NCBI GenBank assembly: GCA_945889625.1
Contig: CAMDCE010000007.1
Coordinates: forward strand, 56,038 to 120,037
Origin: Asaia bogorensis
GTDB taxonomy: Bacteria > Pseudomonadota > Alphaproteobacteria > Reyranellales > Reyranellaceae
Direction of reading: 5' to 3'
DNA length: 64,000 bases
Positions within the stretch are counted from its first letter, which is position 1; each line of letters opens with the position of its first letter. Below, piece by piece: positions 17,832 through 26,295 of the stretch. The notes beneath the pieces were generated by a model that was not told the DNA's origin, made no database searches, and worked only from the letters and a program-made list of their open reading frames with translations. Made by a program: the position numbers and the translations under genes.

Positions 17832-19935
17832 CGATATTGCCGCCGGCATCGAGGCTGGCGGTGGCGCCGGGCGGCACGACGCAAGTGGCATCGTACTCCT
17901 CGACGATCAGCGGTCCTTGGCGCTCGGTCGCGAGATCGGAGCGCCGCAGGACCGGCGTCTCGACCCAACCGGCTGCATGCCCACCATGCTCCCCTGGGCC
18001 GTCGCCGCCGAAATAGGCGGGACGCGGCGGCGGCGGGGCGGGCTCGGCGCGGCTGGGCTTCAGGCGCTCAGGCACGCCAGCGCCCTGGCGCAGCCCCTGC
18101 CCCACGATCTGGATGGAGACCAGCTCCACCGGCTCGTCCTTGCCGGCGCGATGGCCGTATGTCTTCTCGTGTTCCTGGCCGAACGCTTCCTCGAGCAGCG
18201 CCACCATCCGGGCGTCGATCGGGCCGTCCGGCACCGGCACGGTGAGCTCGTAACTCTGTCCCTGATAGTGCAGCGCCGCCGAGCGGCGGAGCCGGATCCT
18301 GTCGCCGTGGAAATCCTCGGCCGCAAGCTGCGCCTTGGCCTGGTCGGCGAGCCCGCCCCAGGCGCGCTCGATCTCGGCGAGATCGGCCTGGCGCAGCAGC
18401 CGCCGGAAGGTCCGAGAATAATGGTGCTCGACGTCGGCATAGAGCAGCCCAAAGGACGAGAAGAGCCCGGCCGAGGGCGGCACCACGACGCGGCTCATGC
18501 CGAGCGCGCGGGCCATGCCGCTGGCGAACAGCGGACCGTTGCCACCGAAGGCGAACAGTGCGAACTCGCGCGGATCGCGACCGCGCTCGGTCGACACCGA
18601 CTTGATGGCGCGGATCATGTTGGAGGCCGCGATCTGGTGAGCGCCGTAGGCCGCCTTCTCGAGCGCCATGCCCAAAGGTTTCGCGACCTTGTCCTCGAAC
18701 GCCTGGCGCGCCTTGCCGGCGTTGAGCGACAGCGCGCCGCCCACAAGATGTCGGGGGTTGATGTAGCCCAGCACGATGTTGGCGTCGGTCACGGTCGGGA
18801 TCTCGCCGCCCATGTCGTAGCAGACCGGGCCCGGCAGGGCGCCGGCGCTTTCCGGCCCGATCTGCAGCGAGCCGCCGCCATCGATCCAGACCAGGGAGCC
18901 GCCGCCGGCGCCGACTTCGGCGAGATCGATCGCCGGTACCTTCAGCATGTAACCCGCGCCGGTGAGCAGGCGCGAGCCGGTCATGATGCCGGCACCGACG
19001 GAATATTCCGAGGCCCGCGTCACCTCGCCATCCTCGACCATCGAGGCCTTGGCCGTCGTGCCGCCCATGTCGAAGGTGATGATCTTGGGCAGGTTCTTGG
19101 CCCGGGCCAGCGCCTGGGCGCCGACGACGCCGCCGGCCGGGCCCGATTCGATGATGTTCATCGGCCGCTCGACCGCGGCGGCATCGCTGGTCAGGCCGCC
19201 ATTCGACTGCATCAGCAGCAGGCGCGCCGGAATGCCGGCCCCATCGAGGCCGCTGCGCAACGCCCGCAGGTAGCTCGCGACGATCGGCATGACATAGGCG
19301 TTGATCACGGTCGTCGAGGTGCGCTCGTATTCCTTGATCTCGGGCAGCACCTCGTAGGAGACGCTCATTTTGAGGTCCGGTGCCTTCCTTGCCAGGATCT
19401 CCTTGATCATCAGCTCGTGCCGCGGATTGGCGAAGGAATTGAGCAGGCACACCGCGACCGCCTCGACCTTCTCGGCCAGCAGGACATCGACGGCGCGCTC
19501 GGCATCCCGGGCATCGAGCGCACGCTCGATCCGGCCGCGCGCATCGACCCTTTCGTCGACGACCTGGCGCAGGTAGCGCTCGACCAGGGGTGCCGGCTTC
19601 TCCCAGGCCATGTCGTAGAGCTTGGGCATGCGGAGCGTGCGGATCTCGAGCACGTCGCGAAAGCCCTTGGTGGTGATCAGGCCGACCCGCGCGCCCTTGT
19701 GCTCGAGAATGGCGTTGGACGCCACCGTCGTGCCGTGGCGGATCTCCTCGATCACGCTGCCGGCGAGTCCCGTCTCCTCGAACAGCTCGCTCAGGCCCTC
19801 GACGATGGCACGGGCGTAATTGTCGACGCTCGAGGAGATCTTCTTGGTGTGGATCGTGCCGTCGGCGCCGAGCAGGACGATGTCGGTGAAGGTGCCGCCA
19901 ATATCGACGCCGACGCGATAACTGCCAGAACTCAT
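17815..19935 (-). CDS. hyuA: hydantoinase/oxoprolinase subunit A (HyuA-like)
   Basis: A 706-residue ATP-dependent subunit. It begins SYRVGVDIGGTFTDIVLLG, the ASKHA-type phosphate loop of the hydantoinase A/acetone carboxylase beta family. Later it shows RHGTTVASNAILEHKGARVGLITTKGFRD and ITFDMGGTTAKASM (second phosphate loop). The start at 19935 is set by the ATGA overlap with the hyuB stop. With HyuB it should cleave a cyclic amide such as a hydantoin or 5-oxoproline at the cost of ATP. The true substrate is unknown. No transporter adjoins it. Confidence 0.9.
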   Translation of the reverse strand: MSSGSYRVGVDIGGTFTDIVLLGADGTIHTKKISSSVDNYARAIVEGLSELFEETGLAGSVIEEIRHGTTVASNAILEHKGARVGLITTKGFRDVLEIRTLRMPKLYDMAWEKPAPLVERYLRQVVDERVDARGRIERALDARDAERAVDVLLAEKVEAVAVCLLNSFANPRHELMIKEILARKAPDLKMSVSYEVLPEIKEYERTSTTVINAYVMPIVASYLRALRSGLDGAGIPARLLLMQSNGGLTSDAAAVERPMNIIESGPAGGVVGAQALARAKNLPKIITFDMGGTTAKASMVEDGEVTRASEYSVGAGIMTGSRLLTGAGYMLKVPAIDLAEVGAGGGSLVWIDGGGSLQIGPESAGALPGPVCYDMGGEIPTVTDANIVLGYINPRHLVGGALSLNAGKARQAFEDKVAKPLGMALEKAAYGAHQIAASNMIRAIKSVSTERGRDPREFALFAFGGNGPLFASGMARALGMSRVVVPPSAGLFSSFGLLYADVEHHYSRTFRRLLRQADLAEIERAWGGLADQAKAQLAAEDFHGDRIRLRRSAALHYQGQSYELTVPVPDGPIDARMVALLEEAFGQEHEKTYGHRAGKDEPVELVSIQIVGQGLRQGAGVPERLKPSRAEPAPPPPRPAYFGGDGPGEHGGHAAGWVETPVLRRSDLATERQGPLIVEEYDATCVVPPGATASLDAGGNIVIVLG

Positions 19936-21740
19936 TCGGCAGCCCGGGTCGTAGCCGGGGCGGGCGGCAGCGGATCGTGCCACTGCACCTTCGGAACCAC
20001 GCTCCAGTTCCGCGCCTTGCGGATCTCCTCACGATGGCGCGCCGTCGTCGTCGCATCGACGACCCAGCGCGCGGTATCGACCACGACGCCGTAGTCGGCG
20101 ACCGCCTTCGCCGCCGACAGGAGTTCGTTGCGCACGTCCTTCAGCACGGCGGCCGGATCGCGCTCCAGCGGATCGCCCCAGCCGCCGGCACCGGCCAGCA
20201 CGTGGCGGAAGATGTCGCCCTTCTTGACCGTCATGGTGAACTTGCCGGGCAGGGTCCGGTTCTCGGACTGCGGATTGAAATAGTTTTCCGACGGACCGCC
20301 CGGGCTGCCGCCATAGAGTCCGAACGGGCGATGGTCGCGGCGGTCGGAGCGGACCTGCAGGGTGCCTTCCTCCTCGAGGAAGCGGTAGTCGCGGCGAAAC
20401 GGCACGCCGCCGCGATATTTTCCGGCGCCCGCCTTGTCGGCCACGAACTCGTAGGCGAGCAGCTGGATCGGCTCCTCGGCCTCCGTCACCTCGATCGAGT
20501 GCGAGGCCATGTTGGCGAACATGTGCGAGTTGCCGTCGAGTCCGTCGGCCCATGGCCTGGCGCCCCAGGCACCGCAGGTGAAGTCGACATAGACGAAGGG
20601 CTTGCGTTGGGCGTCGTAGCCGCCGATCGAGATGCCGGTGTTGCCGCCGTCGCCCGCCGCCTTGACCTTGTCGGGCAGCATCATGGCGAGCGCGCCGAAC
20701 ATGCAATCGGTCATGCGAAAGCCGGTGAGGCCGCGTGCCGCGCAGGCCGCCGGCAGCACGCCGTTGCCGACCGTGCCCGGCGGGCAGATGACCTCGATGG
20801 CGCGGAACACGCCTTCGTTGTTGGGGATGCCGGGCGGCAGGACCGAGCGGATGCCGGTGTAGGACGCGGCCTTGGTGAAGGACAGCGTGTTGTTGATCGC
20901 GCCCTTGACCTGCGGGTTGGTGCCCGTCCAGTCGACGACCATGTGGTCGCCCTTCTTGCGGATGGTGACGAACAGGCGGATCGGCTTGCCGTAGTCGACG
21001 CCGTCATCGTCGATCCAGTCCTCGAAGCTCCACTCTCCGTCGGGCAGCTTCTCGAGCGACGCGCGCGTCAGGCGCTCGGCATAGTCGATGGTGTCGCGCA
21101 TGAATTCGGTCGTCTGCTCGGGACCGTGCTTGGCCACGAGCACGGCGAACTGCTCCTCGGCGATGTGGCAGGCCGCGAGCTGGGCGCGCAGGTCGCCGAA
21201 CACCTTCACCGGCAGGCGCACGTTGCGCTCAATGAAGGTCATGATCGTGTCGTTGAGCTTGCCGGCGTCGTAGAGCTTGAGCGGCGCGATGCGCAGGCCC
21301 TCGGCATAGATCTCAGTGGAGTCCGAGGCATTGGAGCCCGCGACCCGGCCGCCGACGTCGGTGTGATGGCAAACCGTGCAGGCGAAGGCCATGCGCTTGC
21401 CCTGGTGATAGAGCGGCTTGAAGACGAAGATGTCGGGCAGGTGCATGCCGCCGTCGAACGGGTCGTTCATGATGAAGACGTCGCCTTCATTCATGTTGTC
21501 GCCGTAGTGGCGCATGATCGATTCCATCGCCGTCGGCACCGAGCCGAGATGGCCCGGCAGGGTCAGGCCCTGCGCCACCAGCTTGCCGTCGGCGTCGGCG
21601 AAGCCCGTCGAGTAATCCATGTTGTCCTTGAGCACGCCTGAATAGGTCGTGCGGAACACGGTGAGCGCCATCTCGTCGGCGATCGAGAAGATGGCGTTCT
21701 TGAACAGCTCGAGGGCGATGGGATCCTTGGGTTCGGCCAC
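19932..21740 (-). CDS. hyuB: hydantoinase/oxoprolinase subunit B (HyuB-like)
   Basis: A 602-residue protein of the hydantoinase B/oxoprolinase family. It has DPIALELFKNAIFSIADEMALTVFRTTYS at the N-terminus, MNDPFDGGMHLPDI and the metal-ligand-like CTVCHHTDVGGRVAGS. It ends with the typical PGKFTMTVKKGDIFRHVLAGAGGWGDPLERDP region about 90 residues from the C-terminus. Its stop overlaps the hyuA start (ATGA), so the two subunits are translationally coupled and form one ATP-dependent amidohydrolase. Confidence 0.92.
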   Translation of the reverse strand: MAEPKDPIALELFKNAIFSIADEMALTVFRTTYSGVLKDNMDYSTGFADADGKLVAQGLTLPGHLGSVPTAMESIMRHYGDNMNEGDVFIMNDPFDGGMHLPDIFVFKPLYHQGKRMAFACTVCHHTDVGGRVAGSNASDSTEIYAEGLRIAPLKLYDAGKLNDTIMTFIERNVRLPVKVFGDLRAQLAACHIAEEQFAVLVAKHGPEQTTEFMRDTIDYAERLTRASLEKLPDGEWSFEDWIDDDGVDYGKPIRLFVTIRKKGDHMVVDWTGTNPQVKGAINNTLSFTKAASYTGIRSVLPPGIPNNEGVFRAIEVICPPGTVGNGVLPAACAARGLTGFRMTDCMFGALAMMLPDKVKAAGDGGNTGISIGGYDAQRKPFVYVDFTCGAWGARPWADGLDGNSHMFANMASHSIEVTEAEEPIQLLAYEFVADKAGAGKYRGGVPFRRDYRFLEEEGTLQVRSDRRDHRPFGLYGGSPGGPSENYFNPQSENRTLPGKFTMTVKKGDIFRHVLAGAGGWGDPLERDPAAVLKDVRNELLSAAKAVADYGVVVDTARWVVDATTTARHREEIRKARNWSVVPKVQWHDPLPPAPATTRAAE

Positions 21741-21808
21741 GGAGGCATGTTGCCGGGGTTGCCGGCGGCCGGCAAACGATTCGGCTGCATTGGGGCTTCG
21801 GGACCTTC

Positions 21809-21952
21809 ATGGAGGAACTTTCCGTGATGATCTCGCCGCCCTTCGGCATCAATCTCGTCGTCATCCACGGCATCCGCGGCCGCGGCACGCTGTCGGACGT
21901 CAAAAAGGGCTCGGCAATGGTGCAGCGCTTGCTGGACGAGAATCCGGCCTGA
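21809..21952 (+). CDS. small open frame, possible 3' remnant of a lost gene
   Basis: A 47-codon frame (MEELSVMISPPFGINLVVIHGIRGRG...) in the 262 bp between hyuB and the radical SAM gene. Third codon positions are almost all G or C, as in real genes here. The same frame stays open upstream (HWGFGTF before the ATG), so it looks like the end of a longer protein whose start has been lost. I do not recognise the family. It could also be a genuine small gene or chance. Confidence 0.3.
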   Translation: MEELSVMISPPFGINLVVIHGIRGRGTLSDVKKGSAMVQRLLDENPA

Positions 21953-22002
21953 CGCAGGAAAGGACTCGTCAAAGCACCGCCCACCGCCTATTTGACGCCG
22001 CA

Positions 22003-23043
22003 ATGCAGACGCTGCGCACCCTGAAGGCGCTGGAACGGCACGGCCTTTTGACGCCCGACCCGCGGCTGGAGGCGGCCGCCCGATCCATGGCGATTGCGCT
22101 CACGCCGGAGATGGCGGCATTGATCGACCGAGCCGATCCCGCGCACGACCCGATCGCGCGGCAGTTCGTGCCGAGCGCCGCCGAAACCGAGATCTCGCCC
22201 GCCGAGCTTGCCGACCCGATCGGCGACGAGGCGCGTTCGCCGGTGAAGGGCATCGTGCACCGCTATCCCGACCGAGTGCTCCTGAAGCCGCTGCATGTCT
22301 GCCCGGTCTATTGCCGCTTCTGCTTCCGCCGCGAGAAGGTCGGGCCGGGCGGCGAGGCGTTGTCGGCTGCCGAACTTTCAGCCGCCCTCGACTACGTCCG
22401 CGGCCGTCCCGGAATCTGGGAAGTGATCCTGACCGGCGGCGATCCACTGATGCTGGCGCCGCGACGCATGGCCGGGCTGATCGAGGCCCTCGACGCCATA
22501 CCGCATGTCGCGGTCATCCGGGTGCATAGCCGGGTGCCGATCGTCGATCCGAACAGGGTAACCGGCGAACTCGTCGCTGCGCTCACACCCAAGCGGGCAA
22601 CGCCATGGTTCGGCGTCCATTGCAACCATGCCCGTGAGCTCACCGCTGCTGCGCGCGCCGCCCTCGCACGTCTGGCCGATGCCGGCATTCCCCTGATGGG
22701 CCAGACGGTGCTGCTGGCCGGCGTCAACGACGACGTCGAGACGCTCGAGGAGCTCATGCGCGCGCTCGTGACGACGCGTGTGAAACCCTACTACCTGCAC
22801 CATCCCGACCTGGTACGCGGCACCGGCCATTTCCGGTTGTCGGTCAAGCAAGGCCAGGCATTAATGAAGGCGCTGCGCAGCCGGCTGTCGGGGCTGGCCC
22901 AGCCGACCTATGTGCTCGACGTGCCAGGTGGCCACGGCAAGGTGCCGGTCGGACCGGCCTATCTCGGCGACGATCCTGAGGTGCTGTCCGGGGCGCTGCT
23001 GGTCGAGGACGCCTTCGGCGGTCAGCACAGCTATCGCGGCTGA
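22003..23043 (+). CDS. lysine 2,3-aminomutase family radical SAM protein (EpmB/KamA-like)
   Basis: A 346-residue protein. The ATG at 22003 is chosen because homology-like sequence (LRTLKALERHGLLTPD) begins there. The radical SAM motif is C100-x3-C104-x2-C107 (HVCPVYCRFCFRR). TGGDPLM is a further radical-SAM motif, and the PLP lysine lies in DVPGGHGKVPVGP near the C-terminus. The length is close to EpmB, which isomerises lysine for beta-lysylation of elongation factor P, and shorter than clostridial lysine 2,3-aminomutase. efp and epmA are not in the window, so either role is possible. The 3' end overlaps the convergent PCu(A)C-like gene by 13 bp. Confidence 0.85.
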   Translation: MQTLRTLKALERHGLLTPDPRLEAAARSMAIALTPEMAALIDRADPAHDPIARQFVPSAAETEISPAELADPIGDEARSPVKGIVHRYPDRVLLKPLHVCPVYCRFCFRREKVGPGGEALSAAELSAALDYVRGRPGIWEVILTGGDPLMLAPRRMAGLIEALDAIPHVAVIRVHSRVPIVDPNRVTGELVAALTPKRATPWFGVHCNHARELTAAARAALARLADAGIPLMGQTVLLAGVNDDVETLEELMRALVTTRVKPYYLHHPDLVRGTGHFRLSVKQGQALMKALRSRLSGLAQPTYVLDVPGGHGKVPVGPAYLGDDPEVLSGALLVEDAFGGQHSYRG

Positions 23044-23486
23044 AGGGCCTCGTTCAGAACATCTTCGCCGACCAGACCCTCGGCCTCGACGTTCAGTTCG
23101 ATTTCGATGCCGCCGGCCTTTTCGAAGGTGAGCTTCACGGGAAAGCGCGTGCCCTTGGCCAGCGGTGCCTTGAGGCCTTGCAACAGCAGATGGTAGCCGC
23201 GGGGCTGCAGCGTCAGCGTCGTCGCGGCAGGTAGCGTAAGACCGTCGTCGAACCGGCGCATGGCGATGTCGCTTCCCACTACCCGGATGCCGTGAACCTC
23301 GATCGTCTCGGCCACGGGACTGGCAGCCGCGATCAGCCGGTCCGGGTCAGCGCCCCGGTTGGCGATGGTCAGGAAACCGCCGGCTTCGAGCGCCTTCGAA
23401 GTGCTTGCGCGCGCCCAGGGACGGCTGATCTCGATCGCACCCAGCCGATAGTCAGGGGCCGATTCAGAACGACGAAACCAAGCCAT
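23031..23486 (-). CDS. PCu(A)C-fold copper-chaperone-like protein lacking signal peptide and one ligand
   Basis: A 151-residue protein clearly of the PCu(A)C (DUF461) family: IEISRPWARAS near the start, GGFLTIANRG, EVHGIRV and YHLLLQGLKAPLAKGTRFPVKLTFEKAG. The family binds copper by H-x10-M-x21-H-x-M. Here H and the first M are spaced as expected, but the last ligand is lost (HLL instead of H-x-M). The protein starts MAWFRRSESAPDY with no signal peptide, although the family acts in the periplasm for cytochrome oxidase assembly. It may be non-metal-binding or mis-started. No upstream in-frame signal was recognised. Confidence 0.8.
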   Translation of the reverse strand: MAWFRRSESAPDYRLGAIEISRPWARASTSKALEAGGFLTIANRGADPDRLIAAASPVAETIEVHGIRVVGSDIAMRRFDDGLTLPAATTLTLQPRGYHLLLQGLKAPLAKGTRFPVKLTFEKAGGIEIELNVEAEGLVGEDVLNEALQPR

Positions 23487-23501
23487 GAAGTCTCTGCTCC
23501 A

Positions 23502-23514
23502 TTAGTTTTTCTAT
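23502..23514. promoter_or_regulatory. LysR-type half-palindrome before the GST remnant
   Basis: TTAG-TTTTT-CTAT is almost identical to the ATAG-TTTTT-CTAT site in front of the adjacent LysR gene (24733-24745). It sits between the PCu(A)C-like start and the broken GST gene, as expected for the site once controlling GST. Confidence 0.45.
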
Positions 23515-23574
23515 CAGGTCGGCGGCCGCCGGACCATCAAGGAGGTCTTACCTAACCGATCACACTGGAGGAAA

Positions 23575-23851
23575 TCGAGCCCGATCGATCTCTACCATTG
23601 GACGACCCCGAACGGTCACAGGATCACGATGTTCCTCGAGAAGACCGGCACGCGCCAATACCCCCAAGCCGATCGACATCTCCAACGGCGAGCAGTTCAG
23701 CCCTGAATTTCTTTCAGTCTTGCCCGACAACCGCATTCCCACGATCGGCCGATCATACGCCCACGCCAAGGACATCAATTCGACGCCTTCGGTCAGCGAC
23801 GCCCGCTCGCGACAAGTGCTGTTCGGCCAGACCGCGTCTGCGGTGCGCTGA
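23575..23851 (+). pseudogene. glutathione S-transferase gene remnant (frameshift plus internal deletion)
   Basis: Frame one from about 23575 reads PIDLYHWTTPNGHRITMFLEKTG, the thioredoxin-fold start of YfcG/YghU-type glutathione S-transferases. After about 23645 the match continues in another frame as KPIDISNGEQFSPEFLSVLPDNRIPTI. It then jumps to SVSDARSRQVLFGQTASAVR and the stop at 23849-23851, which is a typical GST C-terminus. About 130 residues of the middle are missing, and no start codon or ribosome site precedes the frame. The remnant overlaps the end of the LysR gene on the other strand by 59 bp. Confidence 0.7.
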
Positions 23852-24716
23852 GCTCCTCGACCAGCCAGTCCTCGAAGGCGCGGGTCTTCGGCCGACCGAC
23901 CGAAGCCGGTGGGCATACGAACCACCACGCCTTGCCTGAATCGACGATCTGCGGAAAGGGCTGGAACAGCCTGCCCTCAGCCAGCTCCTCGCGGAACAGG
24001 CCCGGCGGACCGACGGCGACGCCGGCCCCTTCCATCGCCGCTTCCACCGCGATCATGGTCGAGTCGAAGGTGAGCACGCGCTTGGGCTTGAAATCGCCCA
24101 TGCCGACCGCGCGCAGCCAGATCGCCCATTCGGGGTCACCGGTCATGTCGATGAAGGGCACGCGCTTGAGATCCTCGAGCGTCTTCAGCTTGTCGCGATA
24201 GCGCCTGCCGCAGAGCGGCGTCAGCGCGTCGCCGAACAGACGCGTGGCGTGCACGTCCGGCTCCGGCTGCACGGCAAAACGGATAGCGCAGTCGAAATCC
24301 TCGCGTGCGAAATCGACCCGGCGCTGCGTCGTGGTCATGCGCACTTCGATCTCGGGGTGCTTGGCCTGGAAGCGGTGCAGACGCGGCACCAACCAGCCCA
24401 ATGCGAAGGTCGTCACCAGGCTGACATTCAAGGTGCCGGAGTTGGCCTTGCGACCGACCCGCTCCAGCGCGTTGGTCATGCGGTCGAAGGCGTCGCGCAG
24501 ATCGGGCAGCAGCGCCTGACCTTCACCGGTGATCTCCAGTCCGCGCGGCCGGCGCACGAAGAGCGCCACGCCGAGACGTTCTTCGAGCGCTTTCACCTGA
24601 TGGCTGACGGCGGCCTGGGTGACGTGCAGTTCCTCGGCGGCGTGAGTGAAACTTGCGTGGCGGGCCGCGGCCTCGAAGGCGCGCAGAGCGTTGAGCGGCA
24701 ACTGAGAGCGGCTCAT
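23793..24716 (-). CDS. LysR family transcriptional regulator (GcvA-like)
   Basis: A 307-residue regulator. The N-terminal winged helix-turn-helix is canonical: LPLNALRAFEAAARHASFTHAAEELHVTQAAVSHQVKALEERLGVALF is the GcvA-type sequence, residues 6-54. The effector domain follows (LNVSLVTTFALGWLVPRLHRFQAKHPEIEVRM). Its last residues overlap the GST remnant, whose intact relatives are often the regulated target in such pairs. A perfect ATAG-N5-CTAT dyad just upstream is the likely autoregulatory site. Confidence 0.92.
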   Translation of the reverse strand: MSRSQLPLNALRAFEAAARHASFTHAAEELHVTQAAVSHQVKALEERLGVALFVRRPRGLEITGEGQALLPDLRDAFDRMTNALERVGRKANSGTLNVSLVTTFALGWLVPRLHRFQAKHPEIEVRMTTTQRRVDFAREDFDCAIRFAVQPEPDVHATRLFGDALTPLCGRRYRDKLKTLEDLKRVPFIDMTGDPEWAIWLRAVGMGDFKPKRVLTFDSTMIAVEAAMEGAGVAVGPPGLFREELAEGRLFQPFPQIVDSGKAWWFVCPPASVGRPKTRAFEDWLVEELSAPQTRSGRTALVASGRR

Positions 24717-24732
24717 TTAAGGCAACCAGTAC

Positions 24733-24745
24733 ATAGTTTTTCTAT
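24733..24745. promoter_or_regulatory. ATAG-N5-CTAT dyad, likely LysR binding site
   Basis: ATAGTTTTTCTAT is a perfect dyad 17 bp before the LysR start, in the gap shared with the DUF1127 gene. A near copy lies before the GST remnant at 23502-23514. The layout fits the T-N11-A style of LysR sites. Confidence 0.5.
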
Positions 24746-24858
24746 CTCTCCCCCGAGCTTTCATCCTTTGCAGACAAGGCCATCATACAGCAAATTAGGG
24801 ACAGAAACGAGGTGTCCCCGGGTAATTCGGCCTTGGTCGCCTCTAACGGAGCTAAGCC

Positions 24859-25098
24859 ATGTCGACCCTGTCCAGCGTGCGGGAAATCGCCCGCGCGGAA
24901 GCCCCTTCCTTCTCTTTCGGCCGCGCCGTGGCGCTCATCGCCGGGTCGGTCGTGGTCGGCGTCGAGGCTCTGATCACCCGAGCGGAGCTGCGCCGTTCAC
25001 GCCGCCAACTGGCCGACCTCGACGATCGCATGCTGCGCGATATCGGGCTCGACCGCGGCAAAGCGTACAACGAGGCCAGCAAAGGCTTCTGGGCCTAA
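24859..25098 (+). CDS. DUF1127 family small protein
   Basis: A 79-residue protein. GGAG lies about 9 nt before the ATG. A hydrophobic segment (AVALIAGSVVVGVEAL) precedes the DUF1127 core ELRRSRRQLADLDDRMLRDIGLDRGKAYNEASKGFW (residues ~42-78), the arginine-rich helix-turn with the L-x-D-x-x-L-x-D-I-G-L signature. Related short proteins bind RNA or affect phosphate and carbon metabolism in alphaproteobacteria. It is divergent from the LysR regulator, so the two may share control. Confidence 0.85.
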   Translation: MSTLSSVREIARAEAPSFSFGRAVALIAGSVVVGVEALITRAELRRSRRQLADLDDRMLRDIGLDRGKAYNEASKGFWA

Positions 25099-25158
25099 GC
25101 GACAATTGCCGGCGGCAGCCGGATAGAGCAGGTTTGGTCATGGTGCTTTGATGGCGCC

Positions 25159-26295
25159 ATGACCCAACACACCTTATCCATGCCGACCCTGGCACTCGCC
25201 ATCCCCGTCCCCTCCCATCTGGGCCTTCCCGACCCGGAGACCTGCTGGCACGCCGTTCAGCAGCGCGACCGGGCCTCCAACGGCCGGTTCTGGTTCTCGG
25301 TCAAATCGACCGGGGTCTATTGCCTTCCGTCCTGTGCGGCCCGACCGCCCCTGCGCAAGAACGTGGCCTTCCACGCCTCGCCCGAAGCGGCCGAGGCGGC
25401 GGGATTCCGCGCCTGCAAACGCTGCAAGCCGCGCGACTGGCATGCCGAGTCAGGCCTCAGCAAGCCGGTCGCCAGGGCCTGCGCGCTGTTCGACTCAGCT
25501 CAGTCCGATGTGCCGCCGTCGCTCGCCGAGGTGGCGCGCAAGGTCGGGCTCACGGCCAATACGCTGAGCAAGCGTTTCGTCGCCGAGCTCGGCGTGGCGC
25601 CGCGCGATTGGCTGGTGGCGCGCAAGCGCGAGCGCTTCCGCAAGGCCCTGCGCGGCGGCGAATCGGTGGCTGGCGCGCTCTATGGCGCCGGCTACGGTTC
25701 GCCGAGCCGCGTCTACGAGAACAGCGACAAGGCGCTCGGCATGACGCCGGCGACCTACGCCAAGGGCGGCGCCGGCGCGCATATCGAGTACACCACGGCC
25801 GACTCCGACTACGGCCGCGTCCTGGTTGCCGCCACGCACAAGGGCATCGCCGCGGTGTTCCTGGGCGAGAGCGACCGGACCCTCGAACGCGACCTCAAGC
25901 TCGATTTCCCGGCCGCCGACATCACACGCAACGACCAGGCACTCGGCACCCGGGTGAAAGGCGTGCTGGCCCGGCTCTATGGCCGCAAGCCCTCGGCGCT
26001 CGATGCACCCGACGTGCCGCTCGACATCGTCGGCACGGCCTTCCAATGGAAAGTCTGGAAGGCGCTGACCGAGATTCCGGCCGGCCAGACGCGGACCTAC
26101 GGCGAGATTGCCAAACGCATCGGTGCGCCCCAAGCCGCCCGCGCCGTTGGTCGCGCCTGCGCGACCAACCAGGCGGCGGGCGTCATCCCCTGTCACCGCG
26201 CCGTAGGCGCCAACGGCTCACTTGCCGGCTATCGCTGGGGAGTGGCACGCAAGGAGCGGCTGCTGGCTGAAGAACGTCGGCGCAGCAGCACGTAG
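25159..26295 (+). CDS. ada: Ada: adaptive-response regulator and O6-methylguanine-DNA methyltransferase
   Basis: A 378-residue three-part protein. The N-terminal zinc domain has the C-x3-C-x26-C-x2-C ligands at Cys55, Cys59, Cys86 and Cys89, which accept methyl from phosphotriesters. An AraC-type helix-turn-helix follows (SLAEVARKVGLTANTLSKRFVAELGVAPRDWL). The C-terminal methyltransferase has the acceptor Cys345 in GVIPCHRAVG, after TAFQWKVWKAL and RTYGEIA. It repairs alkylated DNA and, once methylated, activates its own regulon. The last 67 bp overlap the convergent smr gene. Confidence 0.95.
   Translation: MTQHTLSMPTLALAIPVPSHLGLPDPETCWHAVQQRDRASNGRFWFSVKSTGVYCLPSCAARPPLRKNVAFHASPEAAEAAGFRACKRCKPRDWHAESGLSKPVARACALFDSAQSDVPPSLAEVARKVGLTANTLSKRFVAELGVAPRDWLVARKRERFRKALRGGESVAGALYGAGYGSPSRVYENSDKALGMTPATYAKGGAGAHIEYTTADSDYGRVLVAATHKGIAAVFLGESDRTLERDLKLDFPAADITRNDQALGTRVKGVLARLYGRKPSALDAPDVPLDIVGTAFQWKVWKALTEIPAGQTRTYGEIAKRIGAPQAARAVGRACATNQAAGVIPCHRAVGANGSLAGYRWGVARKERLLAEERRRSST

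Noticed and set aside
17725..20094. A 789-codon plus-strand open frame opposite hyuA
   Set aside because: An antisense shadow of hyuA; no family motif in the translation.
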